Assembly (NCBI GenBank): GCA_964641965.1
Contig: CAZXLD010000018.1
Coordinates: 1 to 64,000 of the forward strand
DNA from: JAJDFU01 sp964641965
Lineage (GTDB): Bacteria > Bacteroidota > Bacteroidia > Chitinophagales > Saprospiraceae
Direction of reading: 5' to 3'
DNA: 64,000 nt
Shown here: positions 18,607-26,067 of the stretch, piece after piece
Layout of the letters: each line of letters starts with the position of its first letter
Position numbering within the stretch: position 1 is the first letter of the stretch
Notes under the pieces: model-generated
Told to the model about the DNA's origin: nothing
What the model saw: the letters and a program-made list of their open reading frames with translations, nothing else
Databases searched by the model: none
Program-made: the position numbers and the translations under genes

Positions 18607-20202
18607 TCAGTTCCGGGAAAGACGAAAACCGTAGAAGTAATACCGGAAAACTGGAACTTTCCAGAAGCGACTCGATACGCGGCCGAGCCTGGAGCTGTTG
18701 TTCCAGGAGCCGCCACGAAGCACACGGGATGTACCGCTGGAGGGCCCTTTCGGATCACGCTCCGAACCGGACGGATAATCCCCCTTCCAATCCCAGCACC
18801 ATTCCCAGACGTTGCCTGTCATGTCGTGCAAGCCCAGGCCGTTGGACCGAAAGCTGCCAACAGGTGCTGTGCATTTATATCCATCGCTTTCTCCAGAAAT
18901 ATTGGCATAACTGCTCAATTGGCTTTCGGAGGAAGTGCCGGCCCATTTATCCCGGTTTTGCCGGCTGCGGGCCGCGTACTCCCACTCCGCCTCCGTGGGC
19001 AGCCGATAGCCATTGGCACTCCAGTCGGCCGATACATTGGTCCCATTGATGTGATATACTTCCTGAAGGCCCTCCTGATCCGAACGCCAGTTGCAGTAGG
19101 CCACCGCGTCGTACCAACTCACATGAATGACCGGATGGTTGTATTCGCCAGTTGGGCGGCGATTTCCTTCGGCATCAAAGCGCCAATCTATACCAGCCTT
19201 TTTCTCCCAATTTGATCCGGTCAAGAGGTAGCTTCCATCTCCTTTTTCCGCATCGGTCCGGTAGCCGCTGTCGTTGATGAAATAAGAAAACTCTTGTACT
19301 GTCACCTCATGCCGCCCGATATAGAAGCTGCTCAGGGTCACCTGCCGGGTGGGGCTTTCGTCCTCATCGCAGTCGCCACCTTGCTCGGCCGTACAGCCCA
19401 TGGTGAAGGTGCCACCCTGGACAAAGACCATGTCGGGAAGGTCTGTCTCCTCCTTACTACCTGAGCGCGACAGTGGCTCAGAAAGAGAAGTACCCGGATC
19501 GCTTTCTACGGGCTGGCTCATCCAAACGCCAAATAGAATAGAAAGAATTACTACAACTCCCCCTCCGATCCAAATCCTTCGATTTGAATCGGGAAGGGTA
19601 TTTTTTTGGGATTCTACTTTCTTCTCCCCAAGAGGAGTTTCGACGATTCTCAAACGAGCGATATGCTTTTGGGCTTCTCTTACATGGGTACCTGAAGGAT
19701 ACCTTTTCAAGTAGGCTTGAAAACCTGGTATCGAGTTCTTAGCAACCGCATTCTTCCAAGCTTGTTCTTCTTCCTGATCTCTCGTTTCTTCCGGATCGGG
19801 TTTGGGTGAAGGAGCGGCCAGTTTGAGGTCCCGTTTCAAGCGTTTCAATCCTTTCTCATAATTCGAGGTGAAATCCGTGTAATGTCGACGCCGGATTCTA
19901 AAAGGCAGTTCCACCTGTCGGTACATTAGTGGTAGGACCTTTTTTCCCTTATCCAGGGCGTACTCCACTTCATCCATTACATTGTCCGAATGAACTGAGT
20001 CAGGAGAAAGGATAAAGATCAGACCTGAACAGGATATGAGCGCACGTTCAATACTTCTTGCCCAACGTTCTCCCGTTTTGATATCCAATTGATCAATCCA
20101 AACCTCAGCACCGGAATCCCTCAAGTCCTGTGCCAACTTCAGTGCGAAGTCGGCATCCTCCCGAGCATAGCTGATGAAGTAGGTGGTGGATTCCTCGGGC
20201 AT
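18607..20202 (-). CDS. Transmembrane TIR-domain protein with FGE/C-type-lectin-fold ectodomain
   Basis: 531 aa. Residues 5-115 are a TIR domain (YFISYAREDADFA, WIDQLDIKTGERW, FILSPDSVHS), with Glu52 in RSIERAL at the position expected for the NADase glutamate. Residues 147-183 form a short helical repeat (AW.NAV.K.SI..F.AYL.RYPSG). One membrane helix spans about 210-228 and is preceded by Arg-Arg, which puts TIR in the cytoplasm. Residues 257-531 are an FGE-sulfatase domain (MVFVQGGTFTMGC, VSWYDAVAYCNW, YRLPTEAEWEYAAR, GNVWEWCWD, RVLRGGSWNN...GFRL). The cysteine pair of true formylglycine-generating enzymes is absent near the C-terminus, so catalysis is unlikely. The domain is better read as a ligand-binding C-type-lectin fold. 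Residues 496-528 show the codon pattern of a DGR variable region. Likely a membrane receptor with a TIR effector (inference). Confidence 0.8.
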   Translation of the reverse strand: MPEESTTYFISYAREDADFALKLAQDLRDSGAEVWIDQLDIKTGERWARSIERALISCSGLIFILSPDSVHSDNVMDEVEYALDKGKKVLPLMYRQVELPFRIRRRHYTDFTSNYEKGLKRLKRDLKLAAPSPKPDPEETRDQEEEQAWKNAVAKNSIPGFQAYLKRYPSGTHVREAQKHIARLRIVETPLGEKKVESQKNTLPDSNRRIWIGGGVVVILSILFGVWMSQPVESDPGTSLSEPLSRSGSKEETDLPDMVFVQGGTFTMGCTAEQGGDCDEDESPTRQVTLSSFYIGRHEVTVQEFSYFINDSGYRTDAEKGDGSYLLTGSNWEKKAGIDWRFDAEGNRRPTGEYNHPVIHVSWYDAVAYCNWRSDQEGLQEVYHINGTNVSADWSANGYRLPTEAEWEYAARSRQNRDKWAGTSSESQLSSYANISGESDGYKCTAPVGSFRSNGLGLHDMTGNVWEWCWDWKGDYPSGSERDPKGPSSGTSRVLRGGSWNNSSRLGRVSSRFWKVPVFRYYFYGFRLSRN

Positions 20203-20257
20203 GGAATGAATCAGGGTTTATTCAAATATAAAAAGAAGCTGACATATCGCCTCATCC

Positions 20258-20459
20258 TAATACCGTTTTAAATTGAGAAGGTCGCAAATAGAAACGAGCT
20301 TATTTTTCTGCTAATCAAGGCATGAGCGAGCGTAAGCTCGTGAACCGCGAAGCGGGTGGGCCGGCAAAGCATAGCCTGAGCTACGGCGAGGCTTTTTAAC
20401 GCTGAGTAGGGGAAAAAGAAGCCGTTTACATACGTCATTTTCATTTTAAAACGGTATAA
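20258..20459. mobile_element. 196-bp MITE copy 1 with TAA target duplication
   Basis: The element spans 20261-20456. It begins TACCGTTTTAAA and ends TTTAAAACGGTA, perfect 12-bp inverted ends, and is flanked by TAA on both sides (20258-20260 and 20457-20459). The interior has several short palindromes (GAGCGTAAGCTC-like) but no convincing gene. It is about 92% identical by eye (16 differences in 196) to the reverse complement of the element at 40508-40703. A non-autonomous element mobilised by a TNA-targeting IS5/IS1031 or PIF-like transposase is inferred; no transposase is in the window. Confidence 0.85.
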
Positions 20460-20777
20460 AAAGCAATCCAACCTCCAGGTCCACGCTGGGCAATATCGCG
20501 AGCACAGCGAACAAAAACCTTCCGATGCAAAAACAACAGCTGCATGGTGGCGGAAATCTATCCCCGGCGACTAATGGACTTTCAAAAATAATTCGTTCCA
20601 CAGAGGACCGGTGGATTCATCCATCGAAAGGAGTACCTAAGCCGGTAGCTAATAATGACGAAGCGTTGCTTGTCATCACCCGAGCAACCGATCCATTTTT
20701 CCTGGAACGTTTAATTTCTGAATCTTAATAAGTCGCCGCTCCTAATTATCCCATTATAGGATTACAGCATTACAGAA
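20460..20777. other. Intergenic region between MITE and sulfatase, with short uncertain frame
   Basis: This holds one open frame of 67 codons (20525-20728, plus strand; protein starts MQKQQLHGGG and ends FLERLISES) that I do not recognise. It has no clear ribosome-binding site and may be a remnant of an older gene. At 20737-20780 lies an eight-base-period array. Confidence 0.3.
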
Positions 20778-20780
20778 TTA
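20737..20780. repeat. Octamer-period ATTA array overlapping the sulfatase stop codon
   Basis: Five copies of ATTA recur exactly every eight bases (units of the type NATTAYAG: CATTATAG, GATTACAG, CATTACAG). The last unit contains the TAA stop of the leftward sulfatase gene at 20780-20778. Confidence 0.7.
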
Positions 20781-22406
20781 TCTATTCCCTGTCATTTGAA
20801 TATATTTCTCATCCAATTCCCGGGAATCACCATATTGAGTCCTGAGCTCCGCTAATTTGCCTTTCAAGGCATCGACCACTTCTGCATAGTCGGGATCATT
20901 ATAGACGTTATTGAGTTCCTGTGGATCCTTTTTTCGATCGTAAAGCTCCCATTCGTCCACGTCGTAGTAGAAGTGCGCCAATTTATAATCCTCGGTCACG
21001 ACTCCATAATGCCGTTTCACCATATGGACGGCCGGGTATTCGTAGTAATGGTAATAAACGGCATCTCGATCCCATTCGGAGGACTGATTAAATAGTAAGG
21101 GCATCAGGCTTTCACCCTGCATATCTTCGGGTACATCGATTTTAGCTGCTTCCAGTAGCGTAGGTGCAAAATCCAGATTTTGAACCATGGTGGTATTTTC
21201 CTGGCCCGGTGCAACCTGACCTGGCCAGCGCACCAACAAAGGCGTCTTAAAGGATTCGTCGTAGATAAAACGTTTGTCGAACCACCCATGCTCTCCCAGG
21301 TAAAAGCCTTGATCGGAGGTGTAGATCACCAGCGTATTTTCAGCCAATCCACTTTCCTCCAAGTAATCCAGGACGCGACCGATATTATCATCTACGGATG
21401 AAATGCAAGCCAGGTAATCCTGCATGTACCGCTGGTATTTCCAGATCATCTTTTCACGATCAGTCATGGAAGGCCAATTCGCTTTAAAATCCGCATTAAT
21501 GGAATCGAGAATGACATCGTACAACGCCTTCTGCTCCTCGTTGACCCGATCGAGGTAAGGCGATCTAAATCCATCGAATTTTCCCCATTGCATAGGAGGC
21601 ACATGAGGTTCTACTCCGCCCATTTCAGCGATGGTCTCCGGTCGAATCTTGGAATCGTGCCCGTATCGCATGTGCTCCAACAGATTCATCTCTGCCGTTC
21701 GAGCCGCCGAACCTCGCCCTTCATAATCGTCGAACAAGGTCTCCGGTACTGGAAACTCTTTTTTTGAAAATGCTTTGAATTTTTCCGGCGAAGGCCACCA
21801 AGGTCGATGTGGGGCCTTGTGCAGGTACATCATCAGGAACGGTTTTTCCGGATTACGGTCTTCCTGGAGCCAGTTAATGGTCAAGTCTGTAATCACATCG
21901 GTCACGTAGCCCACGATAGTAGTATCCCCTGCGGGCGTGATGAAGTCTGGGTTGATGTAACTGCCTTGCCCTGGAAGGATCATAAAGTCGTCCACCCCTT
22001 TTGGATTGTTTCCAAAATGCAATTTGCCAAACATGGCTGTCTGGTAACCTGCCTGCTGAAACAGTTGAGGAAAGGTAACCTGATTGGTGTCGAAAAGCAT
22101 CCGATTGTCGATCTTACCGTGGATATGGGCGTGCTTGCCCGTCAAAATGGTTGCTCGAGCAGGGGCACAAATGGAATTGGTTACACATGCATTTCGGAAC
22201 AACATACCATCCTGGGCGAGCCGGTCGATATTTGGGGTGGATATTAAATGGTCCTGATAGGCACTGATCGCTTGATAAGCGTGGTCGTCGGCCATGATGA
22301 ACAAAATATTGGGCCGCTCCCATTCCACTTTAGCCGGAGCTGGATCTGAACAGGAAAACAGACAACTAGCTACTACCAGGGTATAACACAACAGAAGACG
22401 ATTCAT
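20778..22406 (-). CDS. Sulfatase lipoprotein (formylglycine-dependent family)
   Basis: 542 aa, signal peptide with lipobox LFSC|S. The sulfatase N-terminal metal site RPNILFIMADDHAY is followed by the maturation motif C-A-P-A-R within NSICAPARATILTGK, whose cysteine would be converted to formylglycine. Further family signatures are GKLHFGN, PFLMMYLHKAPHRPW, DNIGRVLDYLEE and VIYTSDQGFYLGEHGWFDKR. The C-terminal DUF4976-like part ends QYGDSRELDEKYIQM. It probably desulfates a polysaccharide or other sulfate ester in the periplasm or at the cell surface; substrate not deducible. The only FGE-fold protein in the window, the adjacent TIR protein, lacks catalytic cysteines, so maturation must come from elsewhere. 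Confidence 0.9.
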   Translation of the reverse strand: MNRLLLCYTLVVASCLFSCSDPAPAKVEWERPNILFIMADDHAYQAISAYQDHLISTPNIDRLAQDGMLFRNACVTNSICAPARATILTGKHAHIHGKIDNRMLFDTNQVTFPQLFQQAGYQTAMFGKLHFGNNPKGVDDFMILPGQGSYINPDFITPAGDTTIVGYVTDVITDLTINWLQEDRNPEKPFLMMYLHKAPHRPWWPSPEKFKAFSKKEFPVPETLFDDYEGRGSAARTAEMNLLEHMRYGHDSKIRPETIAEMGGVEPHVPPMQWGKFDGFRSPYLDRVNEEQKALYDVILDSINADFKANWPSMTDREKMIWKYQRYMQDYLACISSVDDNIGRVLDYLEESGLAENTLVIYTSDQGFYLGEHGWFDKRFIYDESFKTPLLVRWPGQVAPGQENTTMVQNLDFAPTLLEAAKIDVPEDMQGESLMPLLFNQSSEWDRDAVYYHYYEYPAVHMVKRHYGVVTEDYKLAHFYYDVDEWELYDRKKDPQELNNVYNDPDYAEVVDALKGKLAELRTQYGDSRELDEKYIQMTGNR

Positions 22407-22543
22407 GCCACAACGATTTTATTGGATTTATTTCCCAACTTATCCGTATTCTCTTTTGGTAAGGTGAAAAAAGACTTTGGTCGAAAGTTAGGTTACAGCA
22501 AGTTGAGAAAACTATATTTTATCGATAAAATAAAAAATCACAG

Positions 22544-23089
22544 ATGAAACCTTGGCTTAAATGGACGTTGGGCATCCTGCTTGGGCTCTTTGTCGTTCTT
22601 TTTATTCTGTATCGGGTAGGTATTAACTACACCAAATCATTCAGTCCGGAAGAAACGGTAACCTATACCGAACAGGGCATGGATATTTCGGTATTCTACA
22701 ACAAGCCTTCCAAAAAAGGTCGGGAGATCTTTGGCGGCTTAATTCCCTATGGAGAAACCTGGCGAACCGGGGCTAATGAAGCGACCACCTTCGACACTAA
22801 AACCGCGCTTGCTGTGGAAGGGCAACCGCTTCCAGCCGGACATTACACGTTATGGACCGTACCCGGTCCGGATCAATGGGAGGTGGTTTGGAATACTAAC
22901 GATTACCCCTGGGGCGTGAGCTTTGGAGCCAAAGCCAGCCGTGATCCTGCTTTCGATGCGCTAATCGTAACGGTACCCGTCGACAATTTGCCAGAGGTGG
23001 TTGAACAATTTACCATCCGCTTTGAGCAAAGCCGGCTGCTATTGGAGTGGGATCAAACTCAGGTGGCTGTGAGTCTGGAGGCGAATTAG
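22544..23089 (+). CDS. DUF2911 family membrane-anchored protein
   Basis: 181 aa. An N-terminal hydrophobic helix (about residues 6-26, WTLGILLGLFVVLFILYRVG) anchors a DUF2911 domain recognised by ISVFYNKPSKKGREIFGGL, PYGETWRTGANEATTF, LPAGHYTLWTVPGPDQWEVVWN and PWGVSF. This family is common in Bacteroidota and has no established biochemical role. The gene is divergent from the sulfatase, with 137 bp between starts. An AT-rich stretch (22510-22540) just upstream probably holds the promoter. About 270 bp downstream, up to the next gene, show nothing I can name. Confidence 0.8.
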   Translation: MKPWLKWTLGILLGLFVVLFILYRVGINYTKSFSPEETVTYTEQGMDISVFYNKPSKKGREIFGGLIPYGETWRTGANEATTFDTKTALAVEGQPLPAGHYTLWTVPGPDQWEVVWNTNDYPWGVSFGAKASRDPAFDALIVTVPVDNLPEVVEQFTIRFEQSRLLLEWDQTQVAVSLEAN

Positions 23090-23357
23090 GATCTTTTCCA
23101 CCCATGTTACTTCTTTAAATCCCCTGTCTACCACCTGAAGCAGGGTATTATCCCATAGCTTATCTCTTTTCAAGGGGTATCATATCCATGAATCTCCTGC
23201 CATCCCTCTCAACGACCTCTTGGGAATCCTTGTCAGGGTTAAATCCAAGTACCCATCCTCCGGAAGCCTTTGAATGAAAAGGCACCCCTACAAACTCTTC
23301 AAAAAATGGTCAAAAGGGACTATATTCCTAATTCGATTCAAATGAGGATGCCGCCCA

Positions 23358-24170
23358 ATGAAAGACCAAATGAAAATCTTGCTTACGTTACCCTTGCTGT
23401 TGGGGTTCCTGTATTGCTCCAGCACCTTATCGGCACAAAAGCAAACAAATGATCTGCCTCGACTGTACGCAGAGGTCCTGTATATTCAATCTTCGGATTC
23501 GAACCTGGTCCGATGGGAAAGTACCATTTGGAAGCCTATCTATCAATCCTTGATCGAGAACGGATTCAGTACAGGCTGGCAACTTTTTTCCGTGACAAAT
23601 CCCGCCCAGTCCAGCCCGGAGTATAATTATGTACTCGTGCATTACTATACGACCCTGGATCAGCTGAATCTGACCCGTCGAGGGCTGGAACGCGCCTTCG
23701 AACAGGCACACCCCGAGAAAGACCTCAGTGCCATTTTAAAACACTCCGATAGCCTACGAACGGTAGTGTACACGGAGATTTTCGAACTCAAACAAAGGCG
23801 TTATCCGGCTAAAAATATACCAAAAGGAACCTACTTCTTCCTACAGACCAAACAGGTTCCTCGACGAAACATCGAAGAGTTCCTGGAATTTGAAGAGCAG
23901 GCTTCAGATAGCTCCTCCATGCAATCAGGCTTTGAGAATAGAACCGTATGGGAAGTAGTATCCACAGACCTTTCAGGCTGGGATTATAACTTTGCCATTG
24001 TAGAGAATTGGTCCGACCAGAAGGAAATGATCAGCTACCAACGGCCAAGTGGCAAGGACATTGTACTGGATGAAGATCGCAAGCGGAAAAATTCCTGGAT
24101 TGATCAACGAACTGAAACCTGGATCCTGGAGGATCAATGGTTTACAGAAAATAGGCAAATTGCCAAGTGA
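23358..24170 (+). CDS. Secreted protein of unknown function
   Basis: 270 aa with a signal peptide (residues 1-26, ending TLSAQ|K). No family recognised. The mature part may be two similar halves: each has a VLYIQSS/YFFLQTK strand, an RWESTIWKPIYQ / NIEEFLEFEEQ helix, and W(QLF/EVV)S...YNYVLVHYY / YNFAIVENW. This resembles a duplicated dimeric alpha/beta-barrel (ABM/EthD-like) fold, but that is inference from pattern only. It stands alone between the DUF2911 gene and the convergent hydrogenase operon. ATG 23370 is an alternative start. Confidence 0.55.
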   Translation: MKDQMKILLTLPLLLGFLYCSSTLSAQKQTNDLPRLYAEVLYIQSSDSNLVRWESTIWKPIYQSLIENGFSTGWQLFSVTNPAQSSPEYNYVLVHYYTTLDQLNLTRRGLERAFEQAHPEKDLSAILKHSDSLRTVVYTEIFELKQRRYPAKNIPKGTYFFLQTKQVPRRNIEEFLEFEEQASDSSSMQSGFENRTVWEVVSTDLSGWDYNFAIVENWSDQKEMISYQRPSGKDIVLDEDRKRKNSWIDQRTETWILEDQWFTENRQIAK

Positions 24171-24265
24171 TCTTGTACCTACCCCTTGGGGAAGTAGCCG
24201 GTAGCTTTCATCCTCACCTTTTCAGCCGAGTTCTTTTGGCAAATTGGAGGGTCAAACCGTTCAAA

Positions 24266-24299
24266 GAAAGATCATCCTATTTCCCAGGATTGTTCTTTC
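24266..24299. terminator. Hairpin between convergent genes at the end of the hydrogenase operon
   Basis: GAAAGATCATCCT (24266-24278) pairs imperfectly with AGGATTGTTCTTTC (24286-24299). It lies between the stop of the plus-strand unknown gene (24170) and the stop of the minus-strand nickel transporter (24329), and could terminate both. The T-run is weak. Confidence 0.45.
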
Positions 24300-24328
24300 C
24301 TTAAAAATGGTGTAGGAGGACAATGGAA

Positions 24329-24937
24329 CTACATCAAGTTTTCCGCTAGTACCCATCCCCCGTAGCCAATACACAAGAAGGAAGATACAAGCACCAATAT
24401 TTGTTGTAGCCGTTGATTTCGGCTTATTTTTTTCGAAAAAGGCAAACTAAATAAACCGGCGGCAACAAGCATTCCCAAGACCGATCCTAGCCCAAATATC
24501 AATAAATACAATAAACCGTTAATGCTGCCTTGCACCTCTGTCATGACCAACAATACAACCGCTCCACTTCCGGCAAGACCGTGCACCAAACCAACACCAT
24601 AGGCGAGTCGGTGCCCTTCTTCCTGGGGATTTTTAGATCGATTTCGATAATATCCAATCAACCGGAATACTCCCAACCCAATCAGGACACATCCCACGAA
24701 AGCTTCCATCACCCCAAAGTGATGTTCCTGTACGCTTACCCCCATCAGCAACATCAATATACCAATGAAAAAGATGGTGGAAGTATGGCCCAGCCCCCAA
24801 AACAAACCATCTTTGGCTGCCTCCATAATTTTTTCTCTTCGAGTCACCAGGTTGCTTACGGCTACCAGGTGATCCGCTTCAAAAGCATGGCTAAATCCAA
24901 TAAAACCTGCCACTATAAAAGGCATTGATAAATCCAT
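24329..24937 (-). CDS. NiCoT/UreH-like nickel transporter, last gene of hydrogenase operon
   Basis: 202 aa, six predicted membrane helices. The first helix carries H17-A-F-E-A-D22-H23, the HX4DH nickel/cobalt signature of NiCoT and related permeases. GLGHTSTIFFIGI in helix II and HGLAGSGAVVLLVMTE further on are also typical. It is only one base downstream of the NHL gene, and its place in the hydrogenase island makes nickel uptake for HypA/HypB its likely role. It is shorter than classical eight-helix HoxN, closer to UreH/UreJ/HupE-size proteins. Substrate (nickel rather than cobalt) is inferred from context. Confidence 0.8.
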   Translation of the reverse strand: MDLSMPFIVAGFIGFSHAFEADHLVAVSNLVTRREKIMEAAKDGLFWGLGHTSTIFFIGILMLLMGVSVQEHHFGVMEAFVGCVLIGLGVFRLIGYYRNRSKNPQEEGHRLAYGVGLVHGLAGSGAVVLLVMTEVQGSINGLLYLLIFGLGSVLGMLVAAGLFSLPFSKKISRNQRLQQILVLVSSFLCIGYGGWVLAENLM

Positions 24938-24938
24938 A

Positions 24939-26048
24939 TCAAAGAATTATGTCGTACAATACAATTCTGTGGTTGCCGGTATCGGCTAGTGCCATTCGAT
25001 TTCCTGCTATGGAAATGGAAAAGGGCCAATACAAACTACCTTCTGTTGTTTTGATGGTTTCAGGGTTTTCACTTCCGGTTTCAAAATTTTTTTGTCCTAC
25101 CAAGCCCACGGCTTCCGGCGCATTTTTATCAGGCTCCCGATCAAACCAAAGCACCCTGGAATTACCCGTATCTGCAACCCATAAACCTGTTTGGAAAAAA
25201 CAAGTATCATAACACCAGTTGAGGGTATTTGCTTTCGGAAACCATCCAAATTGATTCGCTCCATTCGCCTCCAAATTTGGCTGTCCAAAAATAAAGTGCG
25301 CCTTCTCGGAAAGTGCATCTTTCCAGTGGTTCCAGTACAAGACTCGGTAATATTGAGTATCGGTAATCGCCATTTGCCCTCGAGGACCGATTTTTACGGA
25401 ATAGGGCCAAATGGCATCCTGGTGATCATAGTCCCTTTCAGTAAAAGTTGCCTTCCCGATCACCTCATCGGCAGGCTGATTTAACTCAAAAGGGATGTCC
25501 TGCCAATACAAGATCCGTCTATTGCCGGTGTCAGCTATCCAGAGGGATGTACCGTCTGAGTGCACCCCGTAAGGCCAATACATACTGGATGCAGTTGGGG
25601 CACTTCCCAGCCCTTGTATATTGGGTTCCGATCCTGAAAAATGAGCTTGTCCAAGCACTACGTCCGCAGCCTGCCCGGATTGAGTGGGGAAAGAATGCCA
25701 GATCAACACTCTGTGGTTCCAGGCATCCGCCACGATCAGCTTGGTTCCATCCGACCAGACCCCGGAAGGGTAATGCAGGGTATCAGGACCTGTTTCTCCG
25801 CCGCCATTTCGACCGGTTTCTTCCGCTGCCTGCTGGCCCAAAATTAAATCAGGGTCTTTCCACTCGCCCTCTGGAATAGTGTTCCAAACAAAAACTCGAT
25901 TCTGACCGGTATCTGTTACCATCATTCGGCCCTTACTCAGGCAAACGCCTCTGGGTGCCAGAAAAGGACTCTTCTGCGCCCCCCTGAAAATGAAAGGATC
26001 CGAAACCAGGTTCAACTTATTTATTTGTGAGACTTCTTTTGTCGACAT
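24939..26048 (-). CDS. NHL-repeat six-bladed propeller protein of the hydrogenase cluster
   Basis: 369 aa, no signal peptide, so cytoplasmic. Six NHL blades share the pattern GV..DG..L.VADT.N.RVL.W (for example MMVTDTGQNRVFVW, LIVADAWNHRVLIW, LWIADTGNRRILYW, MAITDTQYYRVLYW, LWVADTGNSRVLWF, MALADTGNHRIVLYD). Between blades are conserved GQ..F segments (VLGQAHFSG, VIGKATFTE, IFGQPNLEA, LVGQKNFET). The gene follows hypE by 19 bases and precedes the nickel transporter by one. Role unproven: a scaffold for hydrogenase assembly or electron-partner docking is inference. Confidence 0.82.
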   Translation of the reverse strand: MSTKEVSQINKLNLVSDPFIFRGAQKSPFLAPRGVCLSKGRMMVTDTGQNRVFVWNTIPEGEWKDPDLILGQQAAEETGRNGGGETGPDTLHYPSGVWSDGTKLIVADAWNHRVLIWHSFPTQSGQAADVVLGQAHFSGSEPNIQGLGSAPTASSMYWPYGVHSDGTSLWIADTGNRRILYWQDIPFELNQPADEVIGKATFTERDYDHQDAIWPYSVKIGPRGQMAITDTQYYRVLYWNHWKDALSEKAHFIFGQPNLEANGANQFGWFPKANTLNWCYDTCFFQTGLWVADTGNSRVLWFDREPDKNAPEAVGLVGQKNFETGSENPETIKTTEGSLYWPFSISIAGNRMALADTGNHRIVLYDIIL

Positions 26049-26067
26049 GTACCCAATTCAGTGGCTA

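Noticed and set aside
18607..20202. TIR-FGE protein as a true formylglycine-generating enzyme for the nearby sulfatase
   Set aside because: The C-terminal cysteine pair is missing, and the fusion to TIR with a membrane helix fits a receptor better.
20268..20471. Open frame covering MITE copy 1 (and similar frame at copy 2)
   Set aside because: It lies within a mobile-element repeat, in opposite coding directions in the two copies, with only palindrome-driven sequence.
20525..20728. 67-codon frame as a genuine gene
   Set aside because: No recognisable family, no ribosome-binding site, and it lies in repeat-rich intergenic DNA; it is kept only as a note.
18323..20777. DGR reverse transcriptase or template repeat beside the TIR-FGE gene
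   Set aside because: I looked on both strands for an RT frame and for an AAC-rich copy of 18610-18717 and saw neither, so only a trans-acting DGR remains possible.
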